A stretch of 64,000 bases of DNA from Volvox africanus (Eukaryota > Chlorophyta > Chlorophyceae > Chlamydomonadales > Volvocaceae): positions 620,001 to 684,000 of the forward strand of contig BSDZ01000008.1 of NCBI GenBank assembly GCA_030268105.1. The letters run 5' to 3'. Shown piece after piece: positions 34,550-46,200 of the stretch (its first letter is position 1; each line of letters begins with the position of its first letter). A model generated the notes under the pieces. The model searched no databases. It was not told the origin of the DNA and worked only from the letters and a program-made list of their open reading frames with translations. A program made the position numbers and the translations under genes.

Positions 34550-37005
34550 ATTGCCGTACATGCATATATTTCACATGGTGGCATTCGCTCGAGATGTGAA
34601 CATAATATGCAGCCTGTTTACTAAATGCGTTGGCAGTTGTCGTTTATCAAACTGTCGCTCGTCTATGATTGACTGGTGCGTGGACAACGCCATCGATCAA
34701 CGAAATGGCAGCGTGATGAAGAAGAATGAATATTGAGCGTACTTGTCATCAGAGTTGACGTCTAAACTGATGTGTGCAAAGCAAATTACGTACGCAGCAG
34801 AACGAGTTTTAATTTTACAGAAAGTGGTTGTGCTGTTTGAACAGTGCACCGAATAATGGCTTGCTTCCTAAGGCCTTTTTGCTCTGATATGGTAACGTTT
34901 CATATATAAGCAATACGCGTACCGCCGTACGTCGCGCACCTTGTGAGAATCCATCTCGCCCATTCGGAAACAACGCGTCGCGACGCGCCTAGGTAGACTG
35001 TTGCTTGTCGAGTCATGATATCTTCGTTCGGTATAGACCGCCGGCCTCCGTCGCTTTTTCCAGACAGGCGACAAGCAAGCGTAGCATGACCCATACGTGA
35101 GAGTCCGCACCCTACTGCTGCATGCCAAGCTATTACGCTGCAGTGTCTTTCTGTTCAGCATAACCCCGGAGCTGGTACGGTCTTGCGGGGTCTACGTTTT
35201 CCTGAAGCACAGTTTTGTGTTTGTGGATGGGAAAGGACCATGTTTACCTGGCGTGCTCGCCGCTGGTGGCGGCATCACACCGCGGACGGAGGTACGGTTT
35301 CACAAAAGTTGCTTGGCGTAGGTACGCAGCTAGTGCAGGCCGTTAGTTGGCTGGCGTTTTGTCGTGACTGCTGCTGCGGGCGCTCGGCCAGCAGGGTACG
35401 GCATACGTACTGCTGATCATGCATGGCATATGCATGGCTCATTGATAACGATGTATGCATCTAGATTCCATCAAGTCATGGCATGGCAAGTCATGGCGAG
35501 TCGGTCTTGATCGGCATATAACTAAGAAGGCAACGTCCTCACCTTAGATTGGTTGCTTAATTGTAGCGAACGAAAGTATGACTAGATAGCTACGGACAGA
35601 TGCGTGATATTAAGCGATGCATGCACGTTTTTGGGGATGAAGCGAAGCATTGCGTGATTGGGAGCAGTAGTCTTGAGCATCCTCATATAATGTCCATCGA
35701 GTCGCGAATATATATAGTGCATTTGGAGGCATAGATAGGTTTTTATTATTCATGCTGTCACAATGCTTCGGTCCGTCGATCGATCTGGGACTGTCTATCT
35801 ATATGTCTTGTTGAACTTCTTTCTATATATTTACAAGATAGCTGACGGGACCTTGTCCTGGTAATAGATGCGGATACGAATTACACAGGCCGCCAGGAAC
35901 GAACTACTTTCCAGCTAGCAGATAGATAGAACAACTCACCGTCCATGCAGGGCGGCCCATGCACACTATTTAATTGCACAATTGCACATCTAAATAATAA
36001 TAAACTAGGGAACAAAAGACAACAAACACCGCCCCTGAATTATGAAGGAGAAAAATTATAATTGGTTAGTAATAACCGACGAGCTATATTTCGACATGCT
36101 GACGTATTTACTACCTATCTATATCTATCTATCTATCTATCTAGATAGATACATACATACATACATACATGTGTCGTATACATAACACGAGCGACGCATA
36201 GGGCCTGCATGCATTCTACCGGTTCTAGCTATCTATCTGTGCGTCTCTCTCTATAAATTATACTAGCGGCGCCACAGTACCCTTATGCAGATACCTCATA
36301 TCAAACGTTGTGACACGTGCATGTAATAAGTGAGAGGGAGATGCACTGAATCTATACTGTGCAGCGATCTTGCACTGGTACCTCGTCGCCTGCCATTGGA
36401 ATAAACCCGCTATCTCACTCGTCGTTCAGGCCTTTGACCATCACTCACTCCTCGCTTGCTCGTCCGGCAGAGATCTGTACCCTGTCCCACTCTTGTTCCT
36501 CTCTCAGTATTTTTCTCATATCCTGCCTGCCTGACCCGTGAGATAACTACTCCATATATCTAAATGTGCTAATCGGACCTGGCTGCACTTGGTTGGGTTA
36601 GTCCTTTCTTATGTTTCTTTGATTTATTTCACCTTCTTTCCTTCTACTACTCCAACCCCTAGCCCTGTCGCCCTGCTGCTGCGGTTGGTTCCTCATGCAC
36701 ATGCAACTGGTCCTCGCCGTAAGTCACCATGTGTGTTAACCTGGTTCTATCTTGTAAACAGGTGCGTGCGGTTGGCCCAGGGCAAACCTACGTAGCGCAG
36801 ACCCTATGGCCAGATATCGTACACACGTGATGATCCCCGATGGTCACCTGCGTGTGTGACTGGTGCCTGGTTAGTTTGTACGCACGCACGCACGTGCGAG
36901 CGAGGGCACGCAGCAGGGTCAGATGACGGTGCTTACATACTTAGCTACATATCTACGCGTATACGTGCACACAAACGTACCGCCCTCTGCAGTTACGTAC
37001 CATGC
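34550..37005. other. Gene-free stretch with microsatellites
   Basis: Only short open frames. (TATC)n/(GATA)n and (CATA)n tracts lie at 36115-36170, and many self-complementary words such as GCATGC and TACGTA occur. No gene, RNA or mobile-element ends seen. Probably a CH2 intron or intergenic DNA. Confidence 0.4.
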
Positions 37006-37399
37006 TGTAACAGGGCGAATGGTGCAGAAGCGCCAGAAAGAGCGAAACTGATTTGTCGTATTTGGCCTTAGTGACAAATAACTTAATTGCGTAATAATAG
37101 ATTAGTTACAATAGATCTAATGCATAGAACTTGGATGAGTTGCATGGAACTACTTACATGCGAGCATTCGTACAACGGTGTCAGCTGTAGAATGCGCGCC
37201 AGTTTTGAATAGACGTAAGGCCCCTTAGGTGCCAGGCAGCGCTATTTAAGGCGCCCGGATAGTTGTTCTTTTCCATTGTAATAAACTTACTATAATGTAA
37301 ACTATAAGGAGTCACCTTAGCACCACGTGCCCTACGGCACAGTTACTCGGAGCTCGCCATTATAGCTACCCCTATCAGCTGGGCGAAGCCTCTGTTACA
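37006..37399 (+). mobile_element. Solo-LTR-like element, copy D
   Basis: TGTAACAG at 37006 and CTGTTACA ending at 37399, 394 bp, with CATGC duplicated on both sides (37001-37005, 37400-37404). Shares GACGTAAGGCCCC, CGCTATTTAAGG and CACGTGCCCTACGGCAC with copies A-C. This is the cleanest copy and defines the family: TG...CA ends, a 5-bp duplication and no internal domain. Confidence 0.8.
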
Positions 37400-37404
37400 C
37401 ATGC

Positions 37405-38472
37405 AGTGCATGGATGCTGCAACTAACCTGAACCTTGCTGCATCCGTGCTGACTTGATCTTTTTTCATTCTGTAAGAATTATTTTTATCTGGATTCTTCG
37501 TTGAGCTTGATATGAATTTGCTTCTTGGCACGTCCGTCATTCGGGACGCCACAGCAGCAGGACATCTATCTCCCTTGCACGCATGCGTGCTGTATGTTTT
37601 TGAATAACGATTAGCAGCAGTAGCAACAGCAGCAGCAGCACGCACGGTCCAGCAGCACGGCAAGACGTATCAAACGCGGCTCTGTCCGACGACATAATAA
37701 ATGTAGTATATATTATTCCTGAATTCAATTTTGGAATGACATTCGTGGTGCTCGTGTGAAAGGCGTACCATCTTGCGGTATGGTTAGTTGGTTGAGCTGC
37801 GGGTCCAAGGCTACGAGCACCCACAGAGCGACGACTCGCTCGCGCCGTTCTGGCGTAATAAAGAATGCGTTAGCAATCGCCATGAAGCTTCAAAAAAATA
37901 AGTAGATGTTTGTATTTGATTACTTGATATTTTAATATTTACATACCGGTATGGTGCATATCTCGCTCGCTGTCCACGCAAAGGTCACATACGTATTAGT
38001 AACGGCTTACAAGGTGTTCATCAGGCGTTGGCTCGCATTGGACAGTGACCAATAATGTTAACATCAATCAAATGCATTTTTCATTATGATTCTGATTTGC
38101 TTGCTTGCTGAAAACGGACCTTCGGCCTTCAAGGGTCACACGCTCACACATACCTAACGATGTAAAGGTCGCCTAGAATGTTCCTAAGTAAAGAAACCAT
38201 TTGCAAGTAAATTATATTATTTGGGTAAATATTGAGGTGTCCCTTGTCATTCGGACTGGGACGAACCAGTAAATGCCTTGAATCGTCATGCCGAATTCTG
38301 CAATAACATATTTTTTGAAAAGTTTTTACATGACTGAAACATGTTCTTTCTGACGCCTCAAAAACCTTTCGATCCGTCTAGCTCGGAGTAAAGCTCGGAG
38401 TTGATTGGGCGGACTTGTATCGAAGTCCATAGCATATAGCCAGATGATTATTTATATTTGTAAACCAAAAAC
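37405..38472. other. Gene-free stretch before the CH2 pre-S1 exon
   Basis: A CAG/CAA-rich patch at 37615-37650 and AT-rich sequence. No exon supported. Confidence 0.4.
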
Positions 38473-41400
38473 ATGAAGTCGATAAATGTAATAGAAGAGG
38501 TAGCCCCAGGCATTTCCGCAAGCCGCGGCACCTCGCTTGTCGTCCCGCTCGAGCGTGGAACAGGCCACTTGCGGGCAGCAGCTGCCCTCGTAAAGCTATC
38601 GGCACTTTTGCTGAAGGACCGCCTGGAATGTGTGCTGGACTGGGCCTTACCCATCAAGCTGCCAACTAGTGGTGTCAGAATCGGGTGCGTATGTACATAT
38701 ATGTGGAGCAAGCCAGCATCCGCACATTAACGTCAAAGACGTGCAATATGTTCTGAAACTATCGATTGCGTCGTTAGGCTCAATCGTTGCATGTCGTCTC
38801 TCGCCCGTATGCATGCACCGCATGTCGTCCAGCCATGCACCCTTACATATATACGACGCGCTGCGCGGTGGCTGGTGTTCAGCAATAATACAACACATGC
38901 GTGCGCGTTATCGACGCAGGTCAACGCCTTTGAGCAAGTCCAGCTAGGAGAACGAAGTAATGATGCATGTCATTTTTTGCAGGGCTGGCAACATACATCT
39001 ATCTTTCATTCTGAAACATACAGCAGTCTGATGATGAGGGGACTGCTGGTGGCGGTGGCTGCTATATAGCTGCATGCCTGCTGGCCAATGCAGGCTGCTG
39101 CGCTGGCTGAGTTTATTTTGGTTTTCATTCATATGTAATAATGTGATGAATCGGATTTGGGGTCCCTAATCAAAATGCTTAAACCCGAAACTCAAACACA
39201 TACATATAGTTATCAAACACACCATCCAACCCTCAATCACTGCTCACACACTTCATTATTAGTTAACGAATCACCGGTGCTGTTGCTGCGGCGACTTGGA
39301 TACATACCAGTCATGCTTGCCCAATCGATGGCTGGTACGTATCACCGTACGTGCGTTGCACGCACTTCAATTACTTCCTTGCTTGCATGGTCCCATGCAC
39401 GCACCACTTCTGCTGACAGGCAGGCGGCATCGCAGCAACTATGTAGCTAGCTGCCGAGCGAGTTCCTATATTTTATTACATTTACTTATTTGCCGCCACC
39501 TCGTTCCCTTCCCCGCCTCTTGCTCGGCTGGGTCCCTCGTGACTTCTGCCAACAATAATCAGATGGTCGGTAGGGACGCTCCTGTTTGCCTTGTTCCTAG
39601 CCATGAATGTGCCGCTGATGGTCGCCTTCGAGTCTTGGAGAGACCAATTAACTGTCCGTGTGCTCAACTGGATGACCACATGCATCTTCAGGTTTGTATG
39701 AAAGAACGATATGACTACACACGTACCAATATGAACAATGATAGTTCTAACTATCTATCTATATATCGACAACAAGTAGATCGCGATTTCTTGGTGTCAG
39801 GATTAGACATCCTAATCATTGTCAAGATGCTATATGTACGCTACTATATATATGCACTACTATACAATTTATTAGATTTACGTTGAGTGGGGATTACAAA
39901 CGAACTTGATGAATGCATGCATTATCACATACATCATAATGCTATTATTATTAGGACAGTTGTCCTGCACTTGCTTGTTATATTTGTAAATCTAAATGTG
40001 TATATACATATATATGTATGTACGTACACACACACACATATATATATATATGTATATATTCGCTAGGATCAATTTGTTTCATGTAGTGAATATATATATA
40101 CCTGACATCGCCTTATACCAATCTAAAGGAATTTGTGCAAAACTTGGGGTTAAACACGATGTTTTTACTTCCGAACAAAGATTGCATGATACCGGTAAGA
40201 TAGGTCCATCATTCCTGCTCCTGTTTTTTCCCGAAAATCTATTACTAATCATGCTTGTAAACGCATGCCTATATATCTATCTATTAATAAATCCACTTGG
40301 TTCGTCCTTCGCATCCATCCATGCATCCACCAGCCTCGACATCCTAGTACACTTCAGGTGCGTCCTTTGGCTTCGCTCTAGAATAATGGATATGGATATG
40401 GTTGCGTGCGGCAAGCAGCCACAGATTGCTGCTTATGCACGCACAGAATCTGCTTTGGGGCTCTTAATAGCGTTTGGAGGTTTGTTATTGCTTATTTGGT
40501 GGAAATGGTCTCATCATTGGGAGCCGCAGTAGATTGCGTTCATACATACGCAATGTCTTGCCGTACAAACTAGTAGATGTATATCATTCGTATGCACGTA
40601 CGTGTATGTGTGCACTTGCGATGTTCTTTCACTTGCTTCGTCTGCAGGACCGCATACATCACCCAAACGGGCGAGCTCATCCGCACACCTCGCCTCATTG
40701 TGGCTCACTACACGCGAGGGATGCTCCTCTTCGACTTGGTCTCTGCGCTGCCTCTGGAAGAAATCGTCTCCATGGCCACATCAAGGCAACGTGATAGCCC
40801 GAGACAAGTACACATGTACTGGCTTGGTATTCTCCGGTTACCTCGCCTTTTCCTCCTTGCCAGGCAAGGACCAACCAACAGGGAGTGGCGGGAGATAGAG
40901 AATAATTCCAGTAGTCGTATAGGTATGGCACACGCTTCCACATATAATGCAGTGTCTGGTATATATGTATACTGAAAGACGAAGCCCGCCATTTGCTCCT
41001 CTGCCACCCCCCACCGGGCCCCCGGGGTCCTTGCAGGGCAAGTCGTCAGTATAATAACACTCTTTCATAAATATACATACATAAATACATATATCTAGAT
41101 AGACAGCGACATACATCCTGCTGGCATACATGTCCGGGCGATTTATGCATTCATGTAAGCTGGTCCCGCACCAGCAGGTGTCGCTTGTCGTTTGCACGTG
41201 CAACCGTTTGTTGTGCATTTTTGCCGTACTTACTTGCCGCAACGTTTGATTGAAAGATGCACGTCATACTATTATCATGTACTAAGTAAAAGTACATGAT
41301 TATTTATATTATACTATGTACTATTATCATATACTACCATCATCATATAGTACGATTATAAACTACTTATACTACTTTATTATATACTACTAGTATTTAT

Positions 41401-41668
41401 ATCATACTATGTATTATATACTATTATATTGCCTTCGGGTACATACATACGGTATGCGTGCGTGGGCACGATGCCGCTCGCTTCATATGCACACAGACAT
41501 CTCAAGTCCCTCACTCCACTGAAGCTCTTAAATCTGATGGCCGTCATCAAATTGATATTCATCATGGTGATGATAACCCACTGGTCTGCTTGTCTGTGGT
41601 ACTACTTATCGCAAGAACTTCACGGTGAGGTTGATCGTCAGATAGAGTAGCTGAGGTATGTACGCGTA

Positions 41669-41703
<35 letters not shown>

Positions 41704-43157
41704 TATATGTACGCATATACATATGTAATAATATACGCATACATACATACATAACATATCCATGTTCATATTATATATATATGCACACGAAAAATATGAA
41801 ATAAAAAAACTAAAAAACCTAAAAACCTAAAACTCTATGAGTGCACTTATAGAGATATAGCATAATTCATACTCTGAGGTTCCAAAATAAGCCTTCTCAA
41901 ATGTTTCCGTAATTTACATGTCGAATGCAAAAACATCGCCGCTAGTGAGGCAGTAGCAACAGAAAGACCCGCTCGCTTGCTGCCTACCGTCATTACATTT
42001 GTAACGCACAGCATGACGACGGTACAGCACTTCCATGGAGCGCGGATCTTAGGATAACTGTTGACAGGCAGCGAGCAACATAGCATTTATGCACCTAGAT
42101 AAGATCATCCATGCATGTTATTCATTCTAAGTAAGCCTGACGCACTATTATAATTCTTCTGGGCAGATTGGCCCTGGATATACGGCATTCGATGTGCTGG
42201 CTGGCCCGACCGGGACATCTACCTCTTCGCCTTCTACCGGTGCTTCCTGCTCATCCTGGGTGATAAGCCCGATACGTACAATGATGTGGAGCGAATCTTT
42301 GCCGTGTGTTTGTTGTCCATGGGCGCCTGCATGTACGCCATCGTGGTAAGTAGCTACCAGTCGTGGTTCATATCTATATTATGTATGTATACCGACATAA
42401 TATGTATTTTATATGTATACCGACATTATATATATATATATATATAATGTCGGTACTGTGTGCGGACGACACTGATGGTCAATGATGCGATGCTCTCATC
42501 AGTTCCCCTATTCGCTCGCGGATATGCTTAAAATATCGTGCACTATAAATAAAGCTACATGTACAGCGGCACGCATGCATGCGCAGGCAGACTTTTCATG
42601 ATGAGCGTTCCTTCGTTCGACCTCCCTGGTAAATCGCTTGCCCCGCCCTGCAGATGGGAGGTGTGACGATGCTAGTCAACAACATGTGGGGAATGGAATC
42701 ACGCCACAAGCAACGTGCCGTGATGATGCAGGACGTCCTGCGCTATAAGGGTGCAAAAGATGGACTGCGCGTGAGGGTGCATGATTATTTCATTTTCATG
42801 CAGCGCTTTGACCACCCGGGTGCGTGCGTGTGGGGAAGCGGATGCGTGCACGCATAGGTGTTTTCATGGTGCGTGGGCATGGTCTTCCGCTTTCATGCGG
42901 GGCATAGCTATTGGACTTTTAGATAGCGCGTTGTTTAATGCGCGTGGGCTGGTATGCTCAAGGTGGGTGCATGCTACACACACCTAGGTGCCCAACTTTC
43001 CCCCACAACAACATCCGCCAAATCTATCTGTGACAAGATGCGTATGTGCTTCCGTCCAGTATCATCGGTCCATTTCATGCGGAGTACCGTAAACACACAC
43101 ACACATATCATATTATATATATGAATATATATAGGGTTTTAGGGTTTTGGGTTAAAA

Positions 43158-43211
<54 letters not shown>

Positions 43212-46200
43212 CCCCAATCCGCACCTTCTTCCAGTTCCATCCCAGGGCATGCATGGATTTGTACAGCCGGATGTTTCCGCGCATGCTCATATACGAAATT
43301 CTAAATGTCAACACTTTGCAGGAATGGAGGGCCTGCCCTTGCTGTCGGAGCTGCCCTCAGCGCTCCACGCCGAGGTCATGTCCAGCTTATTCAAGCCTTT
43401 CCTGTTAAAGGTGTACAAATATGTGCACTTTGACGTTGAAGCAATCTTGCTTCTGGTTACAGTAGTCGTAGAAAGTACGGCACATACAAGTCCTGTTATA
43501 TATGCAAGAGCACGCACCTGCTCAGCTTCTTGTGCGATCTTTTCATTTCACAATCATTTACAGCTCCAGTCTTTATTCTCGGCATTCGTTTACCGTTACC
43601 GTACCCTTTTTTCGCACATAATTATCGCTGGCCATCTATTTTCTCTCATTTCCCGGTCTATCTCATTATTCGCGACAGATTGGGATATATTGATTGACAA
43701 TATTACGGAAACAAACATGAAGGACATGCATCCTTTGCTTGTTCATAACTACCTGCCGTCGCTACCCGCCATTTCATACTCGGCTCCATCCGTCTTCCCC
43801 CATACAGGTGCAATTATTTGCCTATTGCGAGCAGCCTTTCATATGGCGGCTCGCTCAGCGATTACGTATGCTGCTCTACATGCCGGGCAATCTGATTTAC
43901 GAAGTGGATGATGTGGGTCACGAGATGTACATCATCTGGAAAGGGAATGTGGCTCTACTAGAGCCCGATGGAAGTATGGCGGCGTTACTGGGCTCGGGCG
44001 ACCATTTTGGCGAACTTGGGGTCATGAACGTGTGTGCACCACGACCACACTGTGCTATTGCGCTGAAAGCCACAGATGTGGTAGTGCTTAGCCGGGCCGA
44101 CGTTCAGGTAGGTGCGCGTGTATCTATCTGGATGGACCCTACAGTCAGTACCGCAAAAGCTGATGGCAAAAATCACCATTGTTTATTTACTGCTTATTAG
44201 TGATGTTGGTAGTGATGGTCATGGCTTCCTGATGGACCACCACATGTGGCCACTTGGCATTATTGTACAATGATGCCAAATAGGCACAGCACTGCAACCA
44301 CATTACTCCTGCGCGCTTTATAGGATCTGCAGTCGTTCATCATTTAATCATGCTGTAGCAGTCGTCTTAACGATGCTAGGATTTCTATGCGGAAGCATCG
44401 ACTTAGTCGGCTTGGAGAGGGCTCGCAAGTATGACAAATCAGCAAACTGGAACATCTAATAAGGTCTGGCTGCAGTGGAGTGAACTCTGAACACTTTAGT
44501 ATTGTTATACTTTAGTGTCTGGCCAAAGCACTTCAGCCACCAGGGTGACTTAAACATTGGCTCACCTAACAAGATGTACGGCAACCTGCTTATGCGTATC
44601 ATGAGCTTTTTAGGTATCATCCTACTTGCATGATTACTTATTTATATTTTTAGGCCAAATATATGTAGTTTACTACGCGTGCATCACGTGCTAGCTAGTG
44701 CACCGCAAGGCAGCAGGGAGTGCAGCAGGAGATACATACACACATATTAGATTATGGCATGCATGGTTGGCATACATGGCCTACTACTGCAACAATAATA
44801 TGGGTTCTATGATATTCATGATATCCATCTTAGAAACGAAATGCATGCATGGGTGCATGTATGTGTCCTGCTCTTGTATTTCTGTGTTAACATCCGCCAA
44901 ACTGTTGAGGGCTGATTGGAAGACGTCTACTTTCCTGATCATCCCGGATAATAGCCATAGATACCCCTACACCTGCCTCATGCATGCAACGCATTAGATT
45001 CGTACGCATGCGGCCATACTCATGAGGCCATACTCGGAATAATTGACAATTTATCCAACCGAATGTGCTTTGATTCAGAGATGGGTATGCCCTGCCTGTA
45101 GTAGTCGTACATGTACGGCCCACACATCAGTACAATATAAAGGTGCAGAAGCACCCTGTCATCATCGCGAGAGGCGTTTGCGGCTCTCAACTACTACACT
45201 GCCTCTCAGGGCAGTGTACATACATACATACATGAGGACATGACACTCGATTTATTGGCAATTTTTGTGTTCAAATATCTTCCGCAAATGTAAAGTTATT
45301 CTCTCTTTACTGAACCCTGGCCAATTAAGGACGCAACATTAGGAATGGCCTTACTTTGCTTGGTTTTATTTAATATTTGTTCTCGTTACATATTGCTGTC
45401 CTATCCATCCTTGTTGCTGCACACTGCTTTATTATTGCCCAGAGATATAGGCTGGAACATCGTCAGCTCCAAAGAAGTCCATGCGTGCATGTTTCCCATG
45501 TCCGATGTGCTTATGTATGTGTATAGGACGCCATGAGGGACTTCCCAGAAAGTGCACAGCTGGTAAAAAATCGAGCCTTGGTGCAGCTGGAGGATCACGA
45601 GATCGGCCACTCTATGCTATCTGCTGCACTTGCTGCACGGGAGCCAGAGGAGCAGCGGTCGCAGTCGGAGACAGCTTCAGATGATGACACGGACGCCAGT
45701 GATGACTCACGACCAGCAGGGGCAAATAATGGGAATTTCGGCAATGGTACTTCTTCTGCCATGAGCATAGATGATACACCACCATCAGCACCAACACCAC
45801 CAGCGTTATCAAGGGCAGCAGGCATGGAAGCAACGTCATCAGGTCGAGCGGCAGGAGAAGCAGCAGCTGCAGCGGCTTCTTCTGTTGCAATTCCTGCTGA
45901 CAAACCCATACACAGGTGTTGGGATGAGAAAGTTACTGGGAGCAGATACAGGTATTATAATGGCAAGGTCCGCCACAGTGGTGGGGACAGCAGCAGCCAA
46001 GAGCCAGACAATGATCGCAGCAGGGAGGATGGCTTCACTGTTTCAGCAGGCATGGGAGCAAGCCGACCCTATGAATGGCAACCAGATGTCCCTGAACACA
46101 GCACAGGTTTTGGATTAGTCCCCAGAAGCATTTCACTGACTTCACCAAGTAATGTGAAGCGGAGGATTATCCAGAGATTCGTAGAGAGGAGGGCAAAAGA

